Translations under genes and position numbers: made by a program | Shown: positions 1-8,569 of the stretch, one piece after another | How the letters are laid out: each line of letters begins with the position of its first letter | How positions within the stretch are numbered: position 1 is the stretch's first letter | The notes under the pieces: model-generated | What the model was told of the DNA's origin: nothing | Seen by the model: the letters and a program-made list of their open reading frames with translations, nothing else | The model's database searches: none | Source of the DNA: an uncultured Alphaproteobacteria bacterium | Lineage (GTDB): Bacteria > Pseudomonadota > Alphaproteobacteria > Rhodobacterales > Rhodobacteraceae | Reading direction: 5' to 3' | Assembly (NCBI GenBank): GCA_913031285.1 | Contig: CAJWEI010000010.1 | Span: 1-64,000, forward strand | DNA: 64,000 nt

Positions 1-612
1 TCACTAATATATGCGACCATTCAAAGCCGCTAATCTTATTTTCTAAAAAAAATTATATATCAACATCCTGACGGATATCTAATAAGTCATGGTTCACATT
101 TCAGAAGTTGGCGAAACTCTTTCAGCAACAAAAGGTTTTCACTCAGCTATTTTTTCCCCAGCCCATTTTTTGTATTAAGAATAAAATTGATCAAATCTCT
201 GGTATACTCCAACCTTCAATCAGATCTAATTTACTAGCGAAGCAAAAAAATCGCTCATCTTCGCAGAAAATTACAACGCTGAATGTATTGAAATGGATTT
301 ACAATAAAACATTGTTTTTTAGGTTAAATATTTTGGTATGAAATAGTTTATAGAATGGCTCAAGGTCTGTTATTTACATGAACATCAATAATTTGGTGAC
401 AGATGCTAACCTATAATATAAAAATTATGAATAAATATACATTTTAAGTGCGATTAAAAACTTAAATCATATTGGGGGAATAAATCTAATCTTAGAAGGT
501 AGTGTAACAAATCATGCACTCCAAGCTTACTATTTTTATGTCAGGCTCAATAGTAGGAATTTTTAAGTAACGAAGAAGACAGTAAAGATAATTTAAGATA
601 AGGAAAAATAAT
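1..612. other. AT-rich gene-free stretch upstream of coiled-coil gene
   Basis: No reading frame here has a recognisable product, and neither strand gave family-like segments on translation. A TATAAT hexamer at 412-417 could be a -10 box for the gene starting at 613, but no good -35 lies at the usual spacing, so a promoter is only a guess. If real, it would give a leader of nearly 200 bases. The start of the window cuts off whatever lies further upstream. Confidence 0.5.
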
Positions 613-1326
613 ATGGCTACTAAAGAAGCAAACAAAGAAGCGATTGCAAAGAACCGGAAAACTATTTTCTCGATAGAATCTGAAGTTTTATCAAATAAGG
701 CTCTAGTCTATCAATCACGATCAATGATCGAGGAGAACCGGATGATGATTTTGAGTAACTATGCCGCGGCATTTATGGGCAACCGCCAATTGGCAAATGC
801 GAATACCGATGAAATTTTTTCGAACCGAGCCGCCATTCTGCAAAACATGAATACAGCGAATGAAGTAGAGCAGAACTATGTTGATGCTCAAACTAATAAG
901 TCTAATCTAGACTTCCTTAAACACCGCTCTGCTTTGAATTCTTCGGTACTTGAGATAAGTAAAAAAATGGCTGAGGTTAATGCACAGCTTGTAGCAATCA
1001 ATCGGGAAATAATGGATGCGAATAAATCCATTGTCGAGTTTAATAAAGGCGAGATAGCCGCTAATGCCGAGATGCTGAGCGGTTCTTTGTCCGCAGAGTC
1101 GGCAACTCCTCAAAGCAATGCAGACATAATTGCTAGCAACACTGCTTTAATGGCAGAGCTGACCGCAAATATCACTAACAACCGTGGCACCATATTGGCG
1201 GTATTGGAAACATCTGAAATGAACTCAGCGGCTCTTATGAAGAATAAGGATGAGATCAATGAGAGACGTATTTCAATTATGGAAAACCGCAAAGGTATTG
1301 CTGATAACAAAGCGAAAATTGGCTAG
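613..1326 (+). CDS. Asn-heptad coiled-coil protein, unknown function
   Basis: I do not recognise this 237-residue protein as a named family. Almost its whole length is a seven-residue repeat in which Asn recurs every seven residues and Ile, Leu, Met or Val sits four residues after each Asn (for example NKEAIAK, NRKTIFS, NRAAILQ, NREIMDA, NKSIVEF, NRKGIAD). In coiled-coil notation this is hydrophobic at a and Asn at d. The phase slips near residues 60 and 155-165. There is no signal peptide or membrane segment; I see no Cys or Trp and only one Pro. N-at-d layers are known from the trimeric stalks of trimeric autotransporter adhesins, but no membrane anchor is present here, so a soluble oligomeric rod is the simplest reading. 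An AAGGA ribosome site stands 8 bases before the ATG, and a strong hairpin follows the gene, so it is probably a single-gene transcript. Confidence 0.85.
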   Translation: MATKEANKEAIAKNRKTIFSIESEVLSNKALVYQSRSMIEENRMMILSNYAAAFMGNRQLANANTDEIFSNRAAILQNMNTANEVEQNYVDAQTNKSNLDFLKHRSALNSSVLEISKKMAEVNAQLVAINREIMDANKSIVEFNKGEIAANAEMLSGSLSAESATPQSNADIIASNTALMAELTANITNNRGTILAVLETSEMNSAALMKNKDEINERRISIMENRKGIADNKAKIG

Positions 1327-1392
1327 TTCTAGTTACCGAATTTCTTAGTACTATCCCTTGCGGCTAAGAAACTTTTGATTAGCTTGGCAGTT

Positions 1393-1424
1393 AGGCGGGC
1401 CACTCCAAAAAAGGGCCCGCCTTT
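1393..1424 (+). terminator. Rho-independent terminator of coiled-coil gene
   Basis: A perfect 9-bp stem (AGGCGGGCC at 1393-1401 with GGCCCGCCT at 1414-1422) encloses a 12-base loop and is followed by a short T run. It lies about 65 bases past the stop codon and is the clearest intrinsic terminator in the window. The GC-rich stem contrasts with its AT-rich surroundings. The T tract is weak, so efficiency is uncertain. Confidence 0.75.
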
Positions 1425-1430
1425 GATGTT

Positions 1431-1957
1431 AGTATAACGTATTAAAGCCGGTACTTAGATGCGTCTCCAGCTAGGCAAAAGCAAAGCGGTCCGCAAGCAT
1501 TAGCTCAATTTTAGAACAGTTATATATATGGTTAATATTATTTGGAATTTTACTTTATCGCTTTTCAAGGCTTTGTATCAGTCATAGATCAATTCGCAGT
1601 AAAGTATCTGCATTTCTTTCACTTTGTTTATTGTAGTAGCCTCTACAATGCTAATGACATTTTTATCAATTGATTAATTCTAACTTAATTATTGAAGGGT
1701 CTGATGAAGATTTTCTGATTTTGAAATCATGCTTTTAATCCAGACATGTGATGGATGAATTAAAAAAAACAACATGGTTATGTTTTAAAAAATAAGAGGC
1801 TATCGGTTAAACATGCTTTTCATACGTTAAACGATTAAAAGACTCTTCACTTGGGTCCAAAGAAAAAATTATCGCTCAAAGACAATTACTTACAAAAAAC
1901 GTAAGTGCACATACAGGTGATAACCTAATAAATATTTAATAAGCTTGATTTGCTTAA
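1431..1957. other. Gene-free AT-rich spacer
   Basis: About 530 bases between the terminator and the tRNA gene. Translation of both strands gave no segment resembling a known protein, and no hairpin or repeat stands out. Confidence 0.5.
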
Positions 1958-2034
1958 TGGTCGGGACGGCAAGATTCGAACTTGCGACCTACGGTACCCA
2001 AAACCGTCGCGCTACCAGGCTGCGCTACGCCCCG
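1958..2034 (-). tRNA. tRNA-Pro (anticodon UGG)
   Basis: Read on the minus strand, 77 bases fold as a standard tRNA. The acceptor stem pairs CGGGGCG with CGTCCCG (one G-U). The anticodon stem ACGGT/ACCGT encloses the loop TTTGGGT with TGG at positions 34-36. The T arm contains GTTCGAAT, and CCA is encoded at the 3' end. The UGG anticodon reads proline CCA, CCG and possibly CCU codons. Confidence 0.96.
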
Positions 2035-2350
2035 ACTGAGCATTTTGCTACTCGATCGTATGCCAAGTATCAAGCTATCTTCCGAAAAAATATCTTCCAA
2101 CATTCATTTAAATTTATCAAGATCAAACGGAAGGTACAAAACAGACTAAATTACACAAATTCATCCGCATAGAATACAGCATAAAACCTTTTGGAAGTGG
2201 TTTACGGTACCCATTTTCATAGATTATGCATAGGATATACACACATTGCCGTTCTTTTAAAAACAAAACTTGATAAAATCATTTTTAGAAATAAGTGGCG
2301 GGTCGCCAGCGCAGTTTGGTTCCAAAAATATTTAGGTTGTATTTACTATT
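2035..2350. other. Spacer between tRNA-Pro and DUF192 remnant
   Basis: About 316 bases with no gene I can support. It holds the upstream side of the minus-strand tRNA and the downstream side of the DUF192 pseudogene. No consensus promoter was convincing. Confidence 0.4.
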
Positions 2351-2815
2351 TTATTCACAGGCCCAACTCGCCTTGTACATAATCACCGGATGTCTCATCT
2401 CTGACCCAACATGGAATTCATACCGCTCGGAAAAAACTCCTTTTTTTCTTAAACAAATTCCTCATTTTACCGCCAAGAATAGGTGTTTCATCATAAGGTC
2501 TTGCAGTTTCATTAATTTGAACGATTTTACCTATGCAATCGGCGAAGGCTGTATCTAGCGGGACGGTTGTGTTTTTCATCCAGAAAGAAACACTTTGGGG
2601 CGTCGTTTATACAAAAAGCATTCCTTCGCACTGCTCAAGATCTGAATTATTCATCAACCCTTGCGCACAGGATTTCTGCATATCAGCAATGATCACTCCA
2701 AAACGAACATGACCAAAAGTGCCGCATAGATCTATCTGATCAACTGAACATTTTTGAGAAACCGCACTGATTGGAGAAATGATACAACAAGTAACCCAAA
2801 CTAATGATCCATGCA
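2351..2815 (-). pseudogene. DUF192 family protein, degraded
   Basis: Minus-strand translation shows the DUF192 (COG1430) pattern in order: a signal-peptide-like start, GHVRFGVIIAD, AQGLMNNSDLEQCEGMLFV, then a TAA codon at 2607-2609, then SFWMKNTTVPLDTAFAD, GKIVQINETARPYDETPI. Near the end the frame shifts and the usual closing VGSEMRHP appears in another frame, ending with TAA at 2351-2353. The family's hallmark QGLM, GMLFV and FWMKNT-PLD blocks are all there, so the identity is secure even though the gene is dead. DUF192 proteins are small exported proteins of unknown function. In Rhodobacteraceae I recall this gene beside a double cold-shock gene, which is what precedes it here. The 5' limit is approximate. 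Confidence 0.8.
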
Positions 2816-2829
2816 GTAAAATTTAAATA

Positions 2830-3271
2830 TTTGCCTAACTCTTCTCTCACTTTTAAAACAGCAAGAGCGTAGAGAAACAATATGTTTATATCCCTAAATT
2901 TATCTTCACTACATTTATAGATATTAGCATACCTAAATCTTTTTGGTAGTATTAAAACTACTAGATCCGTGTGGACTTTATGTCTAAAGCACCTTTATCT
3001 TCTGTCCTAAATTTTCCAAATCTCAAAAGACTTTTATTCATTCTCATAAGAATTTATCGTATTCCATAAAACTGTAAACCACGGTCAGCGTATTGCGCAA
3101 AAACCCTAGGCATGTACTAGCGGCAACCGAGTTTTGCCCATATTCTTTTGCATACTGCCATGCAGCAAAATGTTTTCTTTGGGCCCAGTTTATAAATTGA
3201 ACCTAGATTCTCGACAAAGTTGAGCCGCTTCACATATCCAAATATGTTTGTTTCGCTTGTTCTACCCACAT
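2830..3271 (-). pseudogene. Double cold-shock-domain protein (CspA-like), degraded
   Basis: Pieces of a two-domain cold-shock protein can be read in shifting minus-strand frames. A start-like GTG or ATG lies at 3267-3271, followed by IFGYVKRLNFVENLG (compare GRVKWFDxxKGFG). ILLHGSMQKN at about 3145-3171 matches ILLHxNVLRN. YGQNSVAAS and ADRGLQFYGIR follow, and finally KRFRYANIYKCSEDKF at about 2895-2946 matches the second domain's KGFGFANVFxxxEDVF. Several stops and frame changes make it non-functional. The RNA-binding aromatic residues of the first domain are already lost (KRLNF for KWFD). It runs directly into the DUF192 remnant, so the two probably formed one decayed unit. Confidence 0.65.
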
Positions 3272-3396
3272 CCCCACCCTTAAAAAAAATTCTAACGTAT
3301 TGAAAGTGTTATAAAACAGCCCTTAGTTCTAAAAAAGCTATTTTAAACAAGATATTGGTCTTCGCGTTAAGAAAATAACTTCATAATTATATATAG

Positions 3397-4002
3397 TTAG
3401 GGTGATAATCGTGTGATATCCCAAGGCGCATTCAGGGTCCTACGTCTCCATACGAACCGATCATGTAAACGAAATTCGCCATCCGACCAAAACTCTATCT
3501 CCACTGGAGACAATCGAAACCCACCCCAATGTGGCGGACGTTCCGGGTTTTCTCCATGTTCTAAAGTAACCTTATTAACTTGATCTTTCAAAACTTGGCG
3601 CGTCTTTAACGGCGCAGACTGTTGAGACGCCCATGCTCCTATTCTACTTCCAAGTGGCCGAGACTTGTAGTAAGCGTCCGCAATTGCGCCATCCTCTTTC
3701 TTAATCTGTCCTCTGACCCGAATTTGTCGGCGCAAAGATTTCCAATGCATTACGAAGGCTGCTTGACCCGATGCAAAAAGCTCGCGCCCCTTAGTGCTTC
3801 GATAATTTGTATAAAAAACAAATGCATCATCCTCAATACTTTTCAACAGAACGATGCGTACATTTGGTAAACCCGTGTCATCAACACTTGCCAGTGCAAT
3901 CGCATTTGGATCGTTGGATTCAGAACAAGTTGCCTCTTTCAACCACGCCTTAGAAATTTCAAATGGATCACTTCCCTCAAATATCCCATCCCGATCACTC
4001 AT
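3397..4002 (-). CDS. pdxH: Pyridoxamine 5'-phosphate oxidase
   Basis: An FMN enzyme that oxidises pyridoxamine or pyridoxine 5'-phosphate to pyridoxal 5'-phosphate in B6 synthesis and salvage. The 201-residue length is standard. The FMN-binding split-barrel core covers about residues 30-125, including [20 protein letters not shown] and RQIRVRGQI. The C-terminal dimer segment with [14 protein letters not shown] and the final RRR motif is complete. It is divergent from fabI, separated by about 125 bases. It now borders the dead cold-shock gene on its downstream side. Confidence 0.96.
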   Translation of the reverse strand: MSDRDGIFEGSDPFEISKAWLKEATCSESNDPNAIALASVDDTGLPNVRIVLLKSIEDDAFVFYTNYRSTKGRELFASGQAAFVMHWKSLRRQIRVRGQIKKEDGAIADAYYKSRPLGSRIGAWASQQSAPLKTRQVLKDQVNKVTLEHGENPERPPHWGGFRLSPVEIEFWSDGEFRLHDRFVWRRRTLNAPWDITRLSP

Positions 4003-4129
4003 GGCCTTATTCTCCGCGTTCTGTATTTTGGTTAATTCTTTTTATTCCTCGACATAGACAATCGGTGCACTTGATGCATCCCACGCAATCGCCTACATGC
4101 TTGATAGCAAAGTAGATGGAGATTATTGC

Positions 4130-4954
4130 ATGTCAAACAAACTCATGAATGGCAAGAGAGGCCTTATTATGGGTCTGGCCAACGATAAATCGATTGCATG
4201 GGGCATTGCTAAGGCCTGCGCTGACGGGGGAGCAGAGCTATGTTTTTCGTATCAAGGCGAAGCATTAAAAAAGCGGGTGGGGCCTTTAGCAAAACAAGTT
4301 GGCAGCGATTATATGATTGAATGTGACGTCACCCAAAGCAGTGATCTTGATGCACTTTTTGCAAACATAGAAGAAAAATGGGGAGCGTTAGATTTTGTGG
4401 TCCACGCGATTGGCTTTTCTGACAAAGCAGAACTAAGAGGCCGTTATGTAGATACGAGCCATGATAATTTCACCATGACTATGGATATATCAGTCTACTC
4501 TTTCACTGCTGTTGCCCAACGGGCTGAAAAACTGATGTCAGAGGGCGGTTCAATGCTAACGCTTACATATTACGGGGCAGAACAAGTGATGCCACATTAT
4601 AACGTAATGGGAGTAGCGAAAGCGGCGCTGGAAGCTTCAATAATGTATTTGGCGGAAGACCTAGGAAAAGATGGTATTCGCGTGAACGCAATATCTGCTG
4701 GCCCAATAAAAACTCTAGCAGCCTCAGGTATTGGGGATTTTCGCTACATTATGAAATGGAATGAACTAAACTCGCCTTTGCGTCGAAATGTAAATATTGA
4801 GGATGTAGGTAAATCAGCTTTTTACTTACTATCAGATCTGAGCTCAGGAGTTACAGGAGAAGTCTTGCATGTTGATGCCGGTTATCATGTTGTCGGAATG
4901 AAAGCAGTCGATGCCCCAGACATAGATGCTGTAACGGGAAGGAAAACATCATGA
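4130..4954 (+). CDS. fabI: Enoyl-[acyl-carrier-protein] reductase [NADH]
   Basis: Catalyses the last reduction step of type II fatty-acid elongation. The short-chain dehydrogenase fold begins with [20 protein letters not shown], the nucleotide site typical of FabI. The FabI active site Tyr-X6-Lys is present in [10 protein letters not shown], with the second conserved Tyr in TYYGAEQ. I chose the ATG at 4130 (274 residues) rather than the in-frame ATG at 4097. A GGAG ribosome site precedes 4130, and family members start MxNxLMxGKRG. The stop overlaps the next start (ATGA), so it is translationally coupled to gpt. Confidence 0.95.
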   Translation: MSNKLMNGKRGLIMGLANDKSIAWGIAKACADGGAELCFSYQGEALKKRVGPLAKQVGSDYMIECDVTQSSDLDALFANIEEKWGALDFVVHAIGFSDKAELRGRYVDTSHDNFTMTMDISVYSFTAVAQRAEKLMSEGGSMLTLTYYGAEQVMPHYNVMGVAKAALEASIMYLAEDLGKDGIRVNAISAGPIKTLAASGIGDFRYIMKWNELNSPLRRNVNIEDVGKSAFYLLSDLSSGVTGEVLHVDAGYHVVGMKAVDAPDIDAVTGRKTS

Positions 4955-5454
4955 GCAATCGTTTACCCCATGAAAAAGGCTTTCATGTAAGCTGGGACCA
5001 ATTGCATCGGGATGCGCGGGCACTCGCTTGGCGTCTGGATGGACAGGGACCCGGTGATGGCACGTGGCACGCTGTAGTTGCAATTACCCGTGGAGGAATG
5101 GCGCCCACAATGATTATAGCCCGCGAGTTAGATATCCGCATCGTTGATACTATCAGCGTAAAATCCTATGATTATCAATCTCAAAACGAAGCCACTATAA
5201 TCAAAACTCCCGACGCATCTGTTATTGGTGATGGGACTGGTATTCTTGTAATTGACGATCTGGTAGACACAGGCAAGACAATCGAAGTCGTACGAGAAGC
5301 GATGCCAAAGGCGCATTTTGCGACGATCTACGCCAAACCAATAGGCCGCGAGCAGGTCAATAGTTTTATAACTGAAGTAAGTCAGGATACGTGGATCTTT
5401 TTTCCTTGGGATATGGCCTTGCAATATGTCGAGCCTTACCGCGGTTCGGACTAG
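4951..5454 (+). CDS. gpt: Xanthine phosphoribosyltransferase
   Basis: A purine-salvage type I phosphoribosyltransferase that converts xanthine or guanine plus PRPP to the nucleotide. The PRPP loop is [13 protein letters not shown] at about residues 98-110. The pyrophosphate loop is ITRGGMAP near residue 47, and the C-terminal [10 protein letters not shown] fits Gpt. Its length of 167 residues is close to the E. coli protein. Four bases overlap fabI and only four separate it from the downstream aminotransferase. Confidence 0.92.
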   Translation: MSNRLPHEKGFHVSWDQLHRDARALAWRLDGQGPGDGTWHAVVAITRGGMAPTMIIARELDIRIVDTISVKSYDYQSQNEATIIKTPDASVIGDGTGILVIDDLVDTGKTIEVVREAMPKAHFATIYAKPIGREQVNSFITEVSQDTWIFFPWDMALQYVEPYRGSD

Positions 5455-5458
5455 ATAA

Positions 5459-6661
5459 ATGGGCTCCGCGCATAATACTTTCACCGGGCGAACATCGCGC
5501 TCTGGCTATGCACCTATCAAAGCGGCCCAAGGCTGGCTAGACGGTGTGGAGTTTTCTTCAGACAAACCGTTGCTTGATGTATCTCAGGCGGCGCCAATTG
5601 AACCCCCACCGAAAATTATGCGCGATGCCATAGCCGATTACGTCCTAAATGTGCCACAGGCGCATACATATGGCCCCATCTTAGGAATGCCCAAGCTAAG
5701 AGAGCAACTCGCCCGCCATTGGTCGGAGACGTATGGCTGCGATGTCGGACTAGATCGCGTCGCCATTACATCAGGATGTAATCAAGCATTTTGTGCAACC
5801 ATTAGTGCTCTCGCAGATGAGGGCGATAACATTATTTTGCCGACCCCTTGGTACTTTAACCACAAAATGTGGTTGGACATGGCTGGTATCAAAACACAAC
5901 CCCTTATCTGCGGTTCAGATATGCTTCCTTCCCCCCAAAACGCTGAACAACTGATTGGTCCAAAGACACGCGCCATTTGCATTGTGTCTCCCAATAACCC
6001 AGCAGGTGTTGAATATCCGCAGTCTTTACTTGACGCATTTTATCAAATTGCCAAAAAACATAACATCGCATTGGTTTTGGATGAGACCTACAAGGACTTT
6101 CATTCAAACCCACAAAACCCACACCTTCTTTTGCAAAACCCTAACTGGGACGAGACCCTCATTCAGCTTTATTCTTTTTCGAAATCCTTTCGTCTGACCG
6201 GACATCGGGTGGGTGCCATCATCACTTCGAAGCGTAGAATGCAAGAAATTGAAAAGTTTCTGGATACAGTTGCTATTTGCCCGTCTCAGGTTGGTCAATT
6301 TGCTGCTCTTTGGGGTCTTGAAAATTTAGATGACTGGCTTTCAGAACAACGCAACGAAATCGTGTTGCGCCGCAGACATCTTCAAACCCATTTTCGTAAA
6401 ATTGAAAACCAAGGCTGGAAATTATTAGGATCGGGCGCTTATTTTGCTTATTTTGAACATCCATATGAAATAAATGGTATTGAACTGGCGCAACTCCTTG
6501 TAAGAGACGAAGCTATACTGTGCCTTCCCGGAGAGATGTTTGCCCCACAAGAGATTCAGCAGGCAAACCGTAATTTAAGGGTTGCTTTCGCCAACATTGA
6601 CTGCCCTGACATAGAAAGTTTACTTAACAGACTATCGAAATTCCGCTTGCCGCTTGCCTAG
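5459..6661 (+). CDS. Class I/II PLP-dependent aminotransferase
   Basis: A 400-residue fold-type I aminotransferase of the aspartate-aminotransferase superfamily. Visible landmarks are HTYGPILGMPKLREQLA, the substrate-domain ITSGCNQAF, VSPNNPAG and LVLDETYKDF. The PLP-lysine segment SFSKSFRLTGHRVG lies near residue 243, and RNLRVAFAN carries the carboxylate-binding Arg. The substrate cannot be told from sequence. It probably shares a transcript with fabI-gpt, since only four bases separate it from gpt. Confidence 0.88.
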   Translation: MGSAHNTFTGRTSRSGYAPIKAAQGWLDGVEFSSDKPLLDVSQAAPIEPPPKIMRDAIADYVLNVPQAHTYGPILGMPKLREQLARHWSETYGCDVGLDRVAITSGCNQAFCATISALADEGDNIILPTPWYFNHKMWLDMAGIKTQPLICGSDMLPSPQNAEQLIGPKTRAICIVSPNNPAGVEYPQSLLDAFYQIAKKHNIALVLDETYKDFHSNPQNPHLLLQNPNWDETLIQLYSFSKSFRLTGHRVGAIITSKRRMQEIEKFLDTVAICPSQVGQFAALWGLENLDDWLSEQRNEIVLRRRHLQTHFRKIENQGWKLLGSGAYFAYFEHPYEINGIELAQLLVRDEAILCLPGEMFAPQEIQQANRNLRVAFANIDCPDIESLLNRLSKFRLPLA

Positions 6662-6713
6662 TGCCGTAGAGAGGCGTAGACAACAATGAAATTAAAAACC
6701 GTTTGAGGCAATT

Positions 6714-8561
6714 ATGGCACGTAAGTCATCTTCTCTATCAAAAACTTTTGTATGGATTTTATTGGCACTGCTAATCGTTGGGTTGGCAGGGTTTGGTGCA
6801 ACAAACTTGGGAGGTCGTGTCAATAAAATTGGCAGTGTTGGAAAAGAAGAAATTCTCGTCCCCCAATATGTGCGAGCTTTACAGAATGAAATGCGCTCAG
6901 CTTCAGCACAGTTTGGATCTACTATAACCTTCCAACAAGCAGAAATTTTTGGCATTCAACAACAAGCTCTAAGTCGCTTGGTATCAGAAAAGACCCTAGA
7001 TAGTGAGACCCAGCGCATTGGTATATCGGTGGGCGACGAAACAGTACGTGACCAACTAATGGAAGTCCGTGCATTCAGGGGTGTAGACGGCATATTCGAC
7101 AGAAATGCTTATAGCTTTTCACTTGAGAATGCCGGTTTGAAAGAAGCCGAATTCGAAGTAGAACTCCGCGACGAAACTGCCAGATCTCTGCTACAAAAAG
7201 CTATTGTGACTGGCACTGTTATGCCAAGTATTTTTGCGGAAAAGATCCTCGAATATCTGGCTGAAGAGCGCAGTTTTTCCCTTTTAAAAGTCACTGAACG
7301 CGATCTCCCATTACCTATTGTTATTCCCACGGATGCTGATCTAAAAACATTTTATTATGCCAATATCGCAGATTTTTCTTTGCCCGAGAGCAAAGCCATA
7401 ACATTGGCAAAGCTGACGCCCGACATGATGGTAGGCGAAATTTCAGTAAGCGACGATGATCTAAGCGCTCTGTATGAAAAAAATATTGACAAATATAAAA
7501 AACACGAGCGACGTCTTGTAGAACGTTTGAGCTTTTTGAATATGGCAGCAGCACTAGATGCAAAACAGCGCCTTGACTCCGATGAAATCGATTTTGAGAC
7601 CCTCGTCAGCGAAAGAGGGCTCCAGTTAGCAGATATTGACATCGGAGATGTCTCTCAAGCAGAGCTAGACGCCGCTGGCGAAGTCGTTTTTGCTCTAAAA
7701 ATAGGCGATATCAGTGCGCCAATTGAAAGTGATTTAGGCCCAGCACTTTTCCGCGTAAATGGTATTTTAGCCGCCCAAGAAAAGACGCTTCAAGATGCCT
7801 CTAAAGAGTTAAAAAGCCAGCTAGCCGCTGATAAAGCTCGCCGTAGGATTGACACAGAAATTGCGCGCATTGAGGATTTGCTTGCGGCAGGAGCAACCTT
7901 GGAAGAGCTGTCCCAAGAAACCGACATGAAAATTGAGAATGTCGTATACTATAATGGTGTCGAAGCTGATATTGCAGTATATGAAGCCTTTCGGCTAGCG
8001 GCTAACATGCTCAGCGAAACAGACTTCCCCGAAGTTATTAGGCTTTCAGATGGCGGTATACTTGCGATGCGCCTTGACGAAATGATTGCCGAACGGCCCC
8101 AAGACTTTGAGGTTGTACGAATTGATGTTGAGCAAGCGTGGAAAGCCGATGCGTTGTCCCAAGCTCTCACCCTAGCTGCTGACTCTATAGTAGCTTCTGT
8201 CGAATCTGGTGAAACGCTTGCGTCCCAAGGCGGCGTTTTTCAATCACATGCAAATCTACGGCGAGACGCGTTCCTACCCGATACGCCTTCGCTAGTGGTA
8301 TCTCGTGCGTTTGAGCAAACCCTAGAAAATTTGGACAAAATCGAAGCGGTCTCTGAGATCTATATCATCCAACTCAACGAGATAAAGGCGGGCGGTTTTG
8401 AGTCAGACATTGCAATAAAAATGGACGCGCAAATAAACGAACAGTTAAACCAGAGCCTTTCGAGCGACATCTTCCAAATATATATGAATGAAGTTCAACA
8501 ACGCGCGACTGTTGCTATAAACGAGCAGTCTCTCAACGCCGTGCATAGCAGTTTCCAGTAA
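6714..8561 (+). CDS. ppiD: PpiD-type peptidyl-prolyl isomerase (SurA_N family)
   Basis: A 615-residue inner-membrane-anchored periplasmic folding factor. A basic N-terminus precedes one membrane segment (about residues 11-32), followed by a SurA_N-like helical chaperone region at about 40-165. A parvulin-like region lies around 260-355 (LVERLSFLNMAAALDAKQRL to IGDISAPIESDLGPALFRV), with a second helical part after it. The parvulin domain is divergent, as usual in PpiD, so isomerase activity may be lost. It is 8 bases upstream of trpE, as in other Rhodobacteraceae. Confidence 0.88.
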   Translation: MARKSSSLSKTFVWILLALLIVGLAGFGATNLGGRVNKIGSVGKEEILVPQYVRALQNEMRSASAQFGSTITFQQAEIFGIQQQALSRLVSEKTLDSETQRIGISVGDETVRDQLMEVRAFRGVDGIFDRNAYSFSLENAGLKEAEFEVELRDETARSLLQKAIVTGTVMPSIFAEKILEYLAEERSFSLLKVTERDLPLPIVIPTDADLKTFYYANIADFSLPESKAITLAKLTPDMMVGEISVSDDDLSALYEKNIDKYKKHERRLVERLSFLNMAAALDAKQRLDSDEIDFETLVSERGLQLADIDIGDVSQAELDAAGEVVFALKIGDISAPIESDLGPALFRVNGILAAQEKTLQDASKELKSQLAADKARRRIDTEIARIEDLLAAGATLEELSQETDMKIENVVYYNGVEADIAVYEAFRLAANMLSETDFPEVIRLSDGGILAMRLDEMIAERPQDFEVVRIDVEQAWKADALSQALTLAADSIVASVESGETLASQGGVFQSHANLRRDAFLPDTPSLVVSRAFEQTLENLDKIEAVSEIYIIQLNEIKAGGFESDIAIKMDAQINEQLNQSLSSDIFQIYMNEVQQRATVAINEQSLNAVHSSFQ

Positions 8562-8569
8562 GATGAAAA

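Noticed and set aside
108-341. A 77-codon open frame at the window start
   Set aside because: AT-rich, low-complexity translation (poly-Lys, Phe, Asn), no ribosome site and no family resemblance.
613-1326. A trimeric autotransporter adhesin fragment
   Set aside because: No signal peptide, YadA anchor, head domain or further remnants around it, and the gene has its own start signal and terminator.
1945-2172. A plus-strand open frame with the [22 protein letters not shown] string
   Set aside because: This is the antisense translation of tRNA-Pro, a common artefact in protein databases.
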